Made by a program: the position numbers and the translations under genes. Source: Thiosocius sp963808165 (GTDB taxonomy: Bacteria > Pseudomonadota > Gammaproteobacteria > Chromatiales > Chromatiaceae). Taken from it: a DNA stretch of 64,000 nucleotides. The stretch spans positions 62,001 through 126,000 of the forward strand of contig CAWEET010000011.1 in the NCBI GenBank assembly GCA_963808165.1, given 5' to 3'. How positions within the stretch are numbered: the stretch's first letter is position 1; every line of letters begins with the position of its first letter. Below are positions 50,092 through 59,881 of this stretch, one piece after another. Under the pieces are notes generated by a model that saw only the letters and a list, made by a program, of their open reading frames with translations, did not search any database and was not told the origin of the DNA.

Positions 50092-51840
50092 TTGGTCAGT
50101 CGTCAGTTTTCCGGAAGACACCTCACCGTTCGTGCATTGGCCAGCGGCGTGCTGCTCGGCGCGCTGCTGACGCCATGCAACATCTACTCCGGCCTCAAGA
50201 TCGGCTGGTCGTTCAACATCTCGATCATCGCACTGCTGCTCAGCGCCGGCTTCTGGGCCCTACTGGCACGCCTGCGCGCCAGCCCGGCGCTGGCCGTGGG
50301 CGAGGCCAACATTGCACAGACAGCGGCCTCGTCATCGGCCAATATCATTTCGGGCGGACTGGTCGCCCCGATCCCGGCGCTGGCGATGCTGACGGGCGAC
50401 AATCTGCCGGCGGGCCAGTTGATCCCCTGGGTGTTTGCGGTCAGCTTTCTCGGCATCTGGGTCGCCTGGTATCTGCGGGCGACCCTGATCCTGCGCTCCG
50501 ATCTACCCTTTCCGACCGGTCGCGCCACCGCCGAGACCCTGCTGGAGATCTTCGATCATGGTCGCGAGGCGGTACTCAAGCTGCGCGTGCTGCTCAGCGC
50601 CACGTTGCTCGCCGGCACGCTGAAGTGGCTCGACACTGGCTGGCTGAGTCTTCCACGGCCCAGCCTCGGCTTTGTGTTGCCGGCAACCGGGAAGCTTTCC
50701 GGATTCGGCGGGATCAGCGCGAAGAACCTGACGTTCACCTTCGACCCCTCACTGATGCTGGCGGGCTTCGGCGCGATTATCGGTTTCCGCAACGGCCTGT
50801 CGCTGCTGCTCGGCAGCATTATTGCCTGGGGTGTGCTGGGCCCCTGGGGCCTGGCACAGGGCTTCATCGCCCCCGGACCCGACGACCTGGGCGCGAGCTG
50901 GTTCTCGACAATGATCGAGTGGCTGCTGTGGCCCGGCGTGGCGCTGATGGTCGGCTCGGCGTTGACGCGATTCGCGCTGCAGGCGCTGTCGCGGCGATCC
51001 ACGGCCGCCCACGACGATGCCTGGGCGGATGACGGCGGCCGCATCGCCCGCGTCGTCGGGCTCACGATCGCCAGCGCGCTGGTGGTCATCGCGCAGGTGT
51101 CCATCTTCGGCATCCACTGGGTCATCGCGACACTGGCCGTGCCGATCGCCTTCCTGCTGGCGATGGTTGCATCACGCGTGGTCGGCGAGACCGGCATCCC
51201 GCCGATTGGCGCGATCGGCAAGGTGTCGCAGCTCAGTACCGGTGTCATCGCGCCAGGCGAAACCACCGCCAACCTGATCGGCGCCAATGTTGCCGGGGGC
51301 GCCGCCGGGCAGAGCGCCGACCTGCTCAACGACTTCAAGGTGGGGCATGCCATCGGGGCACCGCCCCGGCTGCAGGTGGTCGCGCAGATGTTCGGGATCC
51401 TGACTGGCAGCCTGGTCGGCAGCGTGGTCTACCTGCGCCTGATCCCAGATCCGGCCGGCATGCTGATCACCGAGCAATGGCCGGCACCCGCGGTCGCCAC
51501 CTGGAAGGTCGTCGCCGAGACACTGAGCAGCGGCCTCGGTTCGATCCCGGTCAGCGCGCTGTGGGCAGTCGCGATCGGCGGCGCCATTGGTATCGCCGGG
51601 GCCTGGCTGCAGCATCATCGTGCACCGCGCTGGCTGCCGAACATGCCGGCGCTGGGCCTTGCGATGGTTATCCCGGCCTCGATCTCGATCACGATGTTCC
51701 TCGGCAGCCTGGTCGGACATCTGCTCGAGCGCTTTCGAGCCTCGCTGGCGCAGCGCTTTCTGATCGCCGCAGCATCCGGCCTGATCGCCGGCGAGAGCCT
51801 GACCGGGGTGGTACGCGCATTGCTCGGCATCGTCGGCTGA
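50092..51840 (+). CDS. OPT-family transporter
   Basis: A 582-residue protein with about 14 or more membrane segments. It carries OPT family features: LLGALLTPCNIYSGLKIGWS, ANIAQTAASSSANIISGGLV, LPFPTGRATAETL and IVGETGIPPIGAIGKVSQL in variant form (VVGETGIPPIGAIGKVSQLS). OPT proteins import peptides or metal chelates. The TTG start at 50092 follows a weak TAAGGA. Being operonic with DUF211 and VIT1 favours a metal-linked substrate; that is inference. Confidence 0.9.
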   Translation: MVSRQFSGRHLTVRALASGVLLGALLTPCNIYSGLKIGWSFNISIIALLLSAGFWALLARLRASPALAVGEANIAQTAASSSANIISGGLVAPIPALAMLTGDNLPAGQLIPWVFAVSFLGIWVAWYLRATLILRSDLPFPTGRATAETLLEIFDHGREAVLKLRVLLSATLLAGTLKWLDTGWLSLPRPSLGFVLPATGKLSGFGGISAKNLTFTFDPSLMLAGFGAIIGFRNGLSLLLGSIIAWGVLGPWGLAQGFIAPGPDDLGASWFSTMIEWLLWPGVALMVGSALTRFALQALSRRSTAAHDDAWADDGGRIARVVGLTIASALVVIAQVSIFGIHWVIATLAVPIAFLLAMVASRVVGETGIPPIGAIGKVSQLSTGVIAPGETTANLIGANVAGGAAGQSADLLNDFKVGHAIGAPPRLQVVAQMFGILTGSLVGSVVYLRLIPDPAGMLITEQWPAPAVATWKVVAETLSSGLGSIPVSALWAVAIGGAIGIAGAWLQHHRAPRWLPNMPALGLAMVIPASISITMFLGSLVGHLLERFRASLAQRFLIAAASGLIAGESLTGVVRALLGIVG

Positions 51841-52154
51841 GGTCGCGGGATAGTGCAAACCCGAATCGGCGGCCGACCGAGACGCTGCCCACAGTGGGCC
51901 GATCGCGGCGGGCACAGCCCGCCCTACCCGGCCGAATTAACGAGCCCACAGGCATTGAACAGCGCCCCCGCGTCTTCGATGTGCGGGCGACTGCCGGCGG
52001 GAGGCGGTGTTCGATCCTACTGGGATGGATGCATGGCATCGCGCGGGTCGCGAGCGCCGGGCGCGCACGTGCCGAAGTCAGCGCTGTCGGCGTTTGCGGC
52101 AGAGCCGTGCCGGCCCCGCACAGGCTGCCACGACCTGCCCCTGTATGCGTGCGC
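51841..52154. other. Gap between convergent OPT and HupE genes with a hairpin
   Basis: No gene. GGCGGGC (51907-51913) and GCCCGCC (51917-51923) form a perfect seven-base stem with a three-base loop, followed by CTACC; this is a REP-like palindrome that may terminate both convergent transcripts, although no T-run is present. Confidence 0.55.
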
Positions 52155-53153
52155 TCAGACGCCGATCATCGCCGCTGTGCGCTCAACGAACCAGAAGGCC
52201 GCCAACGTGCCGACCAGGTAGACCGCGACACCCCGACTCCAGCTCGGCCAGTGAAACTGCAGCATGCGCAGCGATCGCACCGCGGTGAGCACCACCAGGA
52301 TGAAGCCGAGCTGTCCAATCTCGACCCCGACGTTGAAGAACAGCAGCGCCAGTGGGACCTCGGCCGGAGGTATGCCCAGCCCGGCCAGCGCGGAGGCGAA
52401 TCCCAGCCCATGCAACAGGCCGAAGCCGAATGCGACCACCCAGGGATGACGGGCGGCCAGCCCACCCTCGCCGCGGGCGACCTTGACCGCCTCGACCGCG
52501 ACGAACACGATGCTGAGCGCAATCGCAGCCTCGACCAGGCGCACCGGCGCACCGATCCAGCCGAACGTCGCGGCCGCCAGCGTGATGCTGTGCGCGACCG
52601 TAAACGCAGTGATCGTCTTTACCAGCATCCAAGGGCCGCGCACGATCCACAGTAGTCCGAGCACGAACAGCAGGTGGTCGACGCCGAGTAGGATATGCTC
52701 GATGCCCAGTGCCGTGTAGCTGCGCACCAGGTCCCAGGTCGAGGCCGTGCCACTGACCTTGAAGACGACCGCGTGCGGTGTCAGGCGCACCGTCTGGCTG
52801 CCGCCGTCGAGGCGCTGCACGCGCGCCAGCACATCGGTGCGGGTACCGGACAGGCCGTCGATCGTGATCTCGCGACCGCTCAGGCCGCCGTCGCAATCGA
52901 CACGCCAGCGCTCGATGTAGGCCCCGCCGACAAAGCGCGTCGCCGGTTGCGTGCCCCGGCAGTTGTCGGGCAGACGGACATATAGCCCGAGGCGTTTGTC
53001 GCCCTTCGCCGGCACCTTCCACAGCACGTCGAAATGTTGCGCATCGAGTTCGCGCAGTTCCAGGTAGCCGGGCCGCACCTCGTGGGCCAGCGCCTGATGT
53101 GGCATGCAGCAGGCGATCAGCAGCCACAGGGCGATGTTCGCGACCCGTTGCAT
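52155..53153 (-). CDS. HupE/UreJ-family membrane protein
   Basis: A 332-residue protein: signal peptide (LLIACCMPHQALAHEV), about 140 periplasmic residues, then six membrane segments with the HupE/UreJ_2 motifs GIEHILLGVDHLLFVLGLL, TAFTVAHSITLA and FGFGLLHGLGFASAL. His-rich segments suggest nickel or other metal movement, though this long branch is uncharacterised. Its ATG overlaps the prolyl isomerase stop by one base. Confidence 0.9.
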   Translation of the reverse strand: MQRVANIALWLLIACCMPHQALAHEVRPGYLELRELDAQHFDVLWKVPAKGDKRLGLYVRLPDNCRGTQPATRFVGGAYIERWRVDCDGGLSGREITIDGLSGTRTDVLARVQRLDGGSQTVRLTPHAVVFKVSGTASTWDLVRSYTALGIEHILLGVDHLLFVLGLLWIVRGPWMLVKTITAFTVAHSITLAAATFGWIGAPVRLVEAAIALSIVFVAVEAVKVARGEGGLAARHPWVVAFGFGLLHGLGFASALAGLGIPPAEVPLALLFFNVGVEIGQLGFILVVLTAVRSLRMLQFHWPSWSRGVAVYLVGTLAAFWFVERTAAMIGV

Positions 53154-54061
53154 CAGGGACGCGACGCCAACTGGCCGTCATCTGCCGCTTCGGCCTGGGC
53201 GCTGGTCTCAGGCAGTCGGATCTCGACCGTATAACGGTCGCGCAGGGCCTTGTAGAAAAGCGCATTGGCCTCCTGGCGGCGCTCGTTCGCCCACTCCCGC
53301 TCGACCACGGGGCGCACCTCGGCGAGCGTCGGCAGACTGCCCGGCTCGCTATCGCTCACCCGCAGCAGATGCAGCCCGTAGGCGGAGGCATGGGGTCCGG
53401 ACCAGGCATTACGATCCGCCTGCGCGACGGCGTCGGCGAAGTCGCTGCCGAAGGTGTTGGCGATGTCGCGCGGTGTGGCGCGCAGCATCTGCGGCGGCAG
53501 CAGGGTGGGGTCGCCGAGCGCCTGGACATCGAGCTGCGCTGCCGGACCCGCGGCCTGCAGACGCCGCAGCAGGGCCTGCGCGCGCCGATCCGGATCATCC
53601 ACCGAATCGCGCTGCGGTTTCAGATAGACCTGCTGAAAACTGAAGCTTGGGGGACGCCGGAAACTGTCCGGATTGGCCTGCAGATAGGCCTCGAGATCCG
53701 CATCGGTCGCCTGCTGCGCGGTGAGATCCGCATTCAGGAACTCCATTTTCTGGCGCATGCGCCGGCGGATGACGAGATCGTCCTGGTCCAGCCCCAGTGC
53801 CAGGGCCTCGCGATACAGCACCTCTTCCTTCACGAACTCCTCGGCCAGGCCGCGCAGTTCCTCGCGGGTCGGCGGGCGCATCCAGGTGCGCTGGAACTGC
53901 TCGGACAGACGCGTCAACTCGACCTCGTCGACCAGGATGCGCTCGCGCGGCGCCGATTCGGTTTGACCGAACTGGGTGTACAGCACGAACAGGCCGATGC
54001 CGAGGATCAGGAAATGCAGCAGGGGTTCACGTAGCAACCAGTGCACAGATCGATTGGTCAT
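53153..54061 (-). CDS. Periplasmic peptidyl-prolyl isomerase, PpiC/SurA-like
   Basis: A 302-residue protein with an N-terminal membrane anchor (PLLHFLILGIGLFVLYTQF), a SurA-N-like helical region (EEFVKEEVLYREALALGLDQD) and a parvulin-type domain (FQQVYLKPQRDSVDD... GLHLLRVSDSEPGSLPTL). It probably folds or chaperones exported proteins. GGAAG before ATG 54061. It is coupled to the HupE/UreJ gene; this pair recurs in other gammaproteobacteria, so the isomerase may serve that membrane protein. Confidence 0.88.
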   Translation of the reverse strand: MTNRSVHWLLREPLLHFLILGIGLFVLYTQFGQTESAPRERILVDEVELTRLSEQFQRTWMRPPTREELRGLAEEFVKEEVLYREALALGLDQDDLVIRRRMRQKMEFLNADLTAQQATDADLEAYLQANPDSFRRPPSFSFQQVYLKPQRDSVDDPDRRAQALLRRLQAAGPAAQLDVQALGDPTLLPPQMLRATPRDIANTFGSDFADAVAQADRNAWSGPHASAYGLHLLRVSDSEPGSLPTLAEVRPVVEREWANERRQEANALFYKALRDRYTVEIRLPETSAQAEAADDGQLASRP

Positions 54062-54185
54062 GATACTTCCGAAAAAAAACCGTAGGGCAGGAAAGCGCCA
54101 GCACTCCGGTCGTCCAGCATGTTGCCCCGAGCTAGCGTCGACCAGGCTGCCGGACGGCAGGCCGGCCATGGGCCCCATGGAGCCC

Positions 54186-54788
54186 CTATCGGCTACCGAG
54201 CTTTTCCACCCGCTTGTCGACGCCGCGCAGGCGCAGCGCGAGCGAGACCAGCAACACACCGACCATCAGGGCCGCGATGCCGATCAGCCAGGAGATCGTG
54301 ACCGCGCCGGTTCCGGGCCAGAGCATCACGACCAGGCCGATCAGCGCAGCGGCCACGCCGATCGCCATGGTCGGCGAGCGGTCTGGGTCATCCGCATCGG
54401 TCTGAAACCCGGCCAGGAACATCAGCACACCCTGCACCAGGGCCCACAGGCCGAGGACGATCAGCAGCAGCCGACCCGTCCCCTCCGGCCAGAACAGCAG
54501 GACCAGGCCGGCCAGGATGCTGACCACGCCGGGCAACAGGCTGGCACCGACATCTCTGGTGCGAAAGGCCCCCAACACACCCAGGACGCCGTCGATCAGC
54601 ACGTAGATCGCGATCAGGCGGATCAGGAAGACCAGCGTGGCCCCGGGCCAGAAGATCGCCACGACCCCGAGGGTCAGGGCCAGCAAGCCGCGAACCAGCA
54701 GGAACCACCAGGCATCGCCCAGCCTGTCGCTGATATCGGCGCGCGCCTGCAGCGCCGCTGCCTGCAATTTCTCTTTGTCCACCGTCAT
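54186..54788 (-). CDS. HdeD-family membrane protein
   Basis: A 200-residue protein with six membrane segments arranged as three repeats (AWWFLLVRGLLALTLGVVAI, LLPGVVSILAGLVLLFWPEG, TMAIGVAAALIGLVVMLWPG), the DUF308/HdeD pattern. HdeD proteins are linked to acid and general stress. It is preceded by a 57-base gap to the small repeat protein gene. Confidence 0.9.
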   Translation of the reverse strand: MTVDKEKLQAAALQARADISDRLGDAWWFLLVRGLLALTLGVVAIFWPGATLVFLIRLIAIYVLIDGVLGVLGAFRTRDVGASLLPGVVSILAGLVLLFWPEGTGRLLLIVLGLWALVQGVLMFLAGFQTDADDPDRSPTMAIGVAAALIGLVVMLWPGTGAVTISWLIGIAALMVGVLLVSLALRLRGVDKRVEKLGSR

Positions 54789-54845
54789 GCCGGCACCCTC
54801 CCGGGTTGTCGCTGTTGCTGCACTGTCAGGACCATTGCTGCCCAG

Positions 54846-55121
54846 TCAGTCCTTGTCACGGATCTTTTCCAATGGACCGTCGTTGTCGCGTCGTTTCTCC
54901 AGCGGGCCCTTGTCCTCGATACCGACCGCATCGCGCGCGCTGTCCTTGGCGGCCTCGGCCGGCGTGCACCGACCGCCGACCCCGACCGTGGCCCGCATCG
55001 CCGTGGCCTTAGCGGCCTTCGCGGCGGTGCAATCCGGGTCGAACACGCCGGCAACGGCAAGGTTAGCGGAAATCGCCAGGCCGACGCCGAGCAGTCGCGG
55101 ACAGTTTCTCACGTTGGTCAT
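54846..55121 (-). CDS. Small secreted protein with a C-terminal GPLEK repeat
   Basis: 91 residues: a signal peptide (LGVGLAISANLAVAGV), a Cys/Ala-rich part with two cysteines (FDPDCTAAKAAKA, GRCTPAEAAKD), then an exact-spaced duplicated tail GPLEKRRDND / GPLEKIRDKD. GGGGGAT precedes ATG 55121. Probably periplasmic; the two Cys may form a disulfide. I do not recognise a named family. It lies between HdeD and the broken transporter. Confidence 0.75.
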   Translation of the reverse strand: MTNVRNCPRLLGVGLAISANLAVAGVFDPDCTAAKAAKATAMRATVGVGGRCTPAEAAKDSARDAVGIEDKGPLEKRRDNDGPLEKIRDKD

Positions 55122-55224
55122 TGAAGATCCCCCTGTGTTTTCGCCTCTGGCGCGCGATCGTGAACGGCCAGCGTCGTGCCGACCCGGACGCAGCCGCGCT
55201 TCGAAAACGCACGCCCCCGAACCG

Positions 55225-55749
55225 TCACAGCGGAAACAGGAACCTCGCCGTGACATTGATACTCCACTCCGGCCCGACCCGATCGTCGGCGAAATTGTAC
55301 TCGTAGGCAGCGCTGAACTGGACCTTCTGGCTACCCAGGCTGGTCAGCTTGGCCAGCTTGACGCCGAGCGGTTACGCCACCCAGTCGTTCTCGTTCCAGT
55401 CGTAGGTGATGTTCATCTCCGAGGTGCCGACCGACCAGTGCTTCGGCAGCGAGTAACTCAGGATCGGTTGGATGATACTCACATCGACGTCGTCGCGATC
55501 GCCATCACCTGCGAACGAGAACAGGTTCTGGTTGAACAGGCCCCACAGCAGACCGCTGTTGGAATCCGCACCGTCCAGCTTGTGGTAGTCACCGGTGTAG
55601 ATGTCCTGGATCTGGACGTTCATCAGCGACGCGGTCGGGTCGTTGGCGGCCTGGTCGAGCGACTGGCCAGCGTCGTCCTGCGCGACGGACGCGGTTGCCA
55701 GCCCGATCAACAGGCAGCCAAGGGCAAACGGTTTGCTGGCTTTCGTTAC
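55225..55749 (-). pseudogene. Outer-membrane transporter (porin-like), deleted and stopped
   Basis: The frame encodes a signal peptide (KPFALGCLLIGLATASVAQ), an N-terminal MNVQIQDIYTGDYHKLDGAD, then jumps to the C-terminal half (LLWGLFNQNLFSFAGD, SIIQPILSYSLPKHWSVGTS). It meets a premature TAA after NDWVA (about 55370) and resumes in the same frame with PLGVKLAKL through NVTARFLFPL to TGA 55225. Compared with the usual length near 300 residues, about 100 central residues are missing. The initiating codon also seems lost (GTAACG after GGGAGAT). It is thus clearly dead. Confidence 0.7.
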
Positions 55750-55916
55750 GATCTCCCTTGCCGGGCATGGCCGCGGCCGTTCACACGGGAGTGGTTCAGA
55801 ATGGGTCAACGCACCGGCTCCGCTGGCGTCGCCGTCGAGGCGCCGACCGGCGACAGCAGACATAAAAGCCTGCGGGCGAAGGCCTGTGCAACAGACCCCA
55901 TAGGATTTCGCCCCGG

Positions 55917-57844
55917 TCAACCGGACGTCTCCGAAGCCGGCGTATACCAGATCGGCGAGGTGTAGGCGCGCTCCTGGATCTCGGCCGGGACCTCCTTCGG
56001 GATGCTCCACGCCGAAGAACTTGGCGTCAAAGGTGGTCCAGCGCGGCGTCGGGATCTCGAGCACGCGGACGTAGTAGAAGGCGCGCTGCGGCGGGTCGAA
56101 GTCTGGATCGCGCCAGATAGCCGTCCGAGCGCCGCAGCGCCGATCGCTGTTGCGGTAGCCGGCGTCGAGCGACGTCCACGGTATTGCCGACGGGGTCGCG
56201 GCAGCGGCCGTCCGGGCCGATGTTGCGATCGTCGGAGACGGCGAGGTCGCAGATGCGTTCCTGGGCTTGCCGTCGGCATCGAGCCAGCCCTTGATCAACT
56301 GGATACGGTCGAGGTTCGCACTGTCCGGGTCGCGCAGGGCTGGACCAGGAAGGTCGGCGCCTTGCCCTCGGGTGCCACCATCAGATCACCGCCCATCGGC
56401 ACGCCGTTCGCATAGCCGTAGGGCGACGAAGTCCGGACGCTGCTGATCTCCGGCCGCGAAGTCCGAAGCCGGCAAACACCCGCACCCGGATCGGGTGCCG
56501 GTGGTCGCATAGACCTCTTTGCGCTCCATCGCGTCCCACAGCGCCTCGCGGGTGTTCTCGCGCGCCCAGACAGCGGCCAGGCCGAGGCGCTGGATACTGC
56601 CAGGCGTAGAGCTCGATGTCGAGCCCCTTCGGATCGGTACGCCCGGCGACGAGTTCGTGGAAGCGGATCTGCTCCGCCGGGGGCTCGAGGATGGTGATCT
56701 TGCCGAAGAATTGCGACTCGTCGGTGGTCGAGAGCGCGGTGTGCGTGTCAGTGGATCCGATCAGGCCGAATTTGAACGGATTGACACCGAGCTTGGCCTC
56801 GTAGTCGCAGGCCACGTTTGTAGACGGCGCGCGCATACTCGTGCGGCAGCATTATCGGGGGTCTTGGGCTTCGGCGAGTTAATGCCGCCCTTGTCCCAGG
56901 TCTCGAAGTCGGCGAATTCGTCATCCGGCGACAGCAAGCGGGTGCGCCTCACCGTCGCCCTTCATCTGGGTGACCTCAACGAGCGGCTCCCAGCGCGCTC
57001 GACGCTCGGCATAGTCGCGGTCGAGCGGCTTGCCCGTGGTAAGGTCACGTCGTCAAACATCAGGCCGTTCGACAAGTTGCCGTTGTGCGGGATCGCGAGC
57101 AAGCGCCCACCGGTCTTTCTTCATAGGCCGCCATCCAGCGCCACAGAGCTCCTCGGGGTCCGTCGGAGTCATAGGATCTGAACGGTCAGCACCTGGTCGG
57201 CCAGGTCCTTGCCGTCCCGGAAGATCAGGATCGCGATGCAGGTTGTCACCACCGGGCACGGAGGTCCATTCGTAGCCGATGAAGGCCGTGAAACTGCCCG
57301 GATCGTTGAACTGCTCAGCCGTCTTGGTAATGTGATCCCAGGCGGTACGCGCCGCCGGGGTTTCACCCTCGCCCATCGGGTCGATGCCAGAGGCCTTCGA
57401 CGCACGCCACTGGTCGAAGGCCTGGACCCCCTGACCTGCCTTCAGCATGTCGTGGATCTTGCGCCCGTACTCGGTGGCCAGCACCGCCGGATCGCCGGCC
57501 GCCGCCAGCGGCGCCAGCCCGAGGTTCTCCGCGTGATCGGCCACGACGATGAAGTGCAGCGGCACCTGCAGCCTGGCCCGCACACCGGTGCTGGACGTGA
57601 CCTCCTCACCGCGGGCAAACCGGAACGCATCTTCCGGGCCCAGCGTCGTCCCCGCGAAACCGGCATCGGCCGAGTAGCTGGTGTGCACATGGGTGTCGCC
57701 GAAGAACACCTGGTTCGGATAGTCACCCAGGTACGGCGAGTACTCCCGGTCGCCCGCAGGCGCGGGTCCCTGCTGCCCGATCAGCGGGCCCGAGAAGGCC
57801 AGTGCCAGGCAGATAGCCGCTAATGAAGTTTTTCGCGTCGTCAT
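55917..57844 (-). pseudogene. DUF3604 protein, decayed tandem copy
   Basis: From ATG 57844 (GGAAGGAG upstream) a signal peptide and the DUF3604 opening are intact to about 57240 (NQVFFGDTHVHTSYSADAGF, FTAFIGYEWTSV). The match then hops between frames: FRDGKDLADQVL, DEFADFETWDKGG, LGVNPFKFGLIGSTDTHTAL, WLDADGKPR, FDPPQRAFYYVRVLEIPTPR, ending AYTSPIWYTPASETSG at 55917. At least five frame changes are required. It is a diverged paralogue of the intact gene at 57896-59830, 51 bases upstream of it. Confidence 0.8.
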
Positions 57845-57895
57845 CGTCACGCTCCTTCCAGGTTTGGGCCTCGGAGGGCCAAGACGGTCGCCGTC

Positions 57896-59830
57896 TCACC
57901 CCGCCGGGCTGTACCAGATCGGCGAGGTGTAGGCGCGCTCCTGGGTCTTGAGCGGGATCTCATCGGGCAGGTCCAGTTGGAACTTGACCCGGTCGTAGGC
58001 GGTCCAGCGCGGGGTCGGGATCTCGATCACCCGGGCGTAGTAGAAGGCGCGCTGCCGGGGGTCGAAGTCCGGGTCGGTCCAGACGGTACCCAGTTCCGAC
58101 GCACCGATGCTGTTGGTCCAGCTCGGGATCGACAGATCCACCGTGTCGCCGACCGGTGGCAGCTTGCCGTGGGGGCCGGGCACGCGCCCGTCGGACCAGG
58201 CGACGTCGTAGACCTTCTCGCGCGGCTTGCCGTCGGCATCCAGCCAGCCCTTGACGATCTGGATGCGGTCCAGATTGGCGCCAATGGGGTCACGCAGCGC
58301 ATAGACCAGAAAGCTCGGTGCCCTCGCCCCGGCGACCGGCGCCGGCAGGTCACTGCCCATCGGCACGCCCCTGCTGTAGCCGAGCAATGCCAGGTCGCGG
58401 CGCAGCGCGTCGCCCGCGGCGAATTCCCAGCCGCCGAAGAAGCGCACGCGCATGCGCGGGCCCGTCGTCGCATAGGTCTCGCGCCGCTCCATCGCATCGA
58501 AGATAGCGCCGCGGGTGTTCTCGCCTGCCCAGACCGCGGTCAGGCCCGCGGTGATGTACTGCCAGGAATAGAGCCGCGCGCCGTTCTCTTTGTTCTGCTT
58601 GCTGAGGTGGTTGGCACGCTCCGGGTTCGGTTCGTAGGCCGTGAACTTGCCGAAGAAATTGTCGTTGTCGGGAGTGGTCAGGCCGACGTGATTGTCGCTC
58701 CCACCCACCAGGCCGAACTTGAACGGATTCACCCCGAGGCCCGCCTCCGCCTGCAGCCCACGCTGCAGGCCCGAGCGCACATACTCGGCCGCCAGCATTT
58801 CGGGTTGCTTGGCGACGGACAGGTCGAGATTGCCCATGTCCCAGGTCTCGAAATCCGCGAATTCATCGGTCGGCGAGAGCATCGGATGCGCCTCGCCGTC
58901 GCCTTTGTTCTGCGTCGCCTCGTAAAGCCGCTCCCATTTCTGCCGCGTGGCGGCATAGTCGGCATCCAGCGGCGCACCTGCGGCGAAATCGTCGACCAAC
59001 GCGAACATCATGCCGTTCGAGAGGTTGCCGTTGTGCGGGATCGCGATGACATCGCCACCGGTGCCGTCTTCGTAGGCCTGCATCCAGGCCCAAAGATCGC
59101 GGGGGTTGGGGCTGCCTAACGGTGGAGTGGTGGTATAGGGCTCGACGCTACCGGCGCGCTCCGGGCCATCGCGGAAGATCACATTGCGGTGCAGGTTGTT
59201 GCCGGACACCAGCGAGGTCCATTCGAATGCGATGAATGTGGTGAACTTGCCGGGGTCGTTGAACTCCTCAGCCGCGGCGATGATATCGTCCCAGACCCGC
59301 CGATAGGCCGGGTTACCGGGTTGATAATTGAGCGCCGCCGGCAGCTCGCCCTGGGAAAACTGGCGCGTCAGTTCGAAGGCCGCCTGGGCGGCCTGCTTGC
59401 CGCCGGCACTGAAGGCCTCGTGGAACCTGCGACCGACAGGATCGGCAACGATGTTGGAAGCGCCGCCGATGATGTCGGTGATCGCGCCCATGCCGTCGGA
59501 ATGATCGGTGATCATGTAGAAGTCCAGCGGATGGGCCAGCTTGACCGGTTGCCCTGTATTGGAAACCACCTGCTCACCGCGGGCGAAGCGGTAGGCATCG
59601 CGCGGTAGCAGCTTGGTCCCACCCCCCCCGGCATCCGCCGACAGCGCCGTATGCACGTGAGTGTCGCCGAAGTAGACCTCGGTCGGGAAAGACCGGTCCG
59701 CGTAGGGCGAATAGGGGCGGCCCTTGAGCGCCTCGGCCTGCACCCCAGTCGCATCGAATGCCCAGGCGCCTGACGCGGTCGCCAGGAACGCGGCCGTCGC
59801 AACGCATGTCGTCAAGGTGATCGGGTTCAT
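57896..59830 (-). CDS. DUF3604 protein (PHP-like putative hydrolase), intact copy
   Basis: A 644-residue protein with signal peptide (TTCVATAAFLATASGAWAF). The opening VYFGDTHVHTALSADAGGGG resembles a PHP metal site (DxHxH); further conserved parts are DFYMITDHSDGMG, FIAFEWTSLVSGNNLHR, VIAIPHNGNLSNGMMF, FKFGLVGGSDNHVGL and AFYYARVIEIPTPRWT. It is probably a periplasmic metal-dependent phosphoesterase-like enzyme, but no reaction is known for DUF3604. ATG 59830 with AAGGAGAGG upstream; the longer frame to 60082 is rejected because it reads through the 195-bp repeat. Confidence 0.92.
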   Translation of the reverse strand: MNPITLTTCVATAAFLATASGAWAFDATGVQAEALKGRPYSPYADRSFPTEVYFGDTHVHTALSADAGGGGTKLLPRDAYRFARGEQVVSNTGQPVKLAHPLDFYMITDHSDGMGAITDIIGGASNIVADPVGRRFHEAFSAGGKQAAQAAFELTRQFSQGELPAALNYQPGNPAYRRVWDDIIAAAEEFNDPGKFTTFIAFEWTSLVSGNNLHRNVIFRDGPERAGSVEPYTTTPPLGSPNPRDLWAWMQAYEDGTGGDVIAIPHNGNLSNGMMFALVDDFAAGAPLDADYAATRQKWERLYEATQNKGDGEAHPMLSPTDEFADFETWDMGNLDLSVAKQPEMLAAEYVRSGLQRGLQAEAGLGVNPFKFGLVGGSDNHVGLTTPDNDNFFGKFTAYEPNPERANHLSKQNKENGARLYSWQYITAGLTAVWAGENTRGAIFDAMERRETYATTGPRMRVRFFGGWEFAAGDALRRDLALLGYSRGVPMGSDLPAPVAGARAPSFLVYALRDPIGANLDRIQIVKGWLDADGKPREKVYDVAWSDGRVPGPHGKLPPVGDTVDLSIPSWTNSIGASELGTVWTDPDFDPRQRAFYYARVIEIPTPRWTAYDRVKFQLDLPDEIPLKTQERAYTSPIWYSPAG

Positions 59831-59881
59831 CGTCCTCTCCTTGCGGTCGGTTGGCGCCTCCCGGTCGGGAGGCAATCGGAC

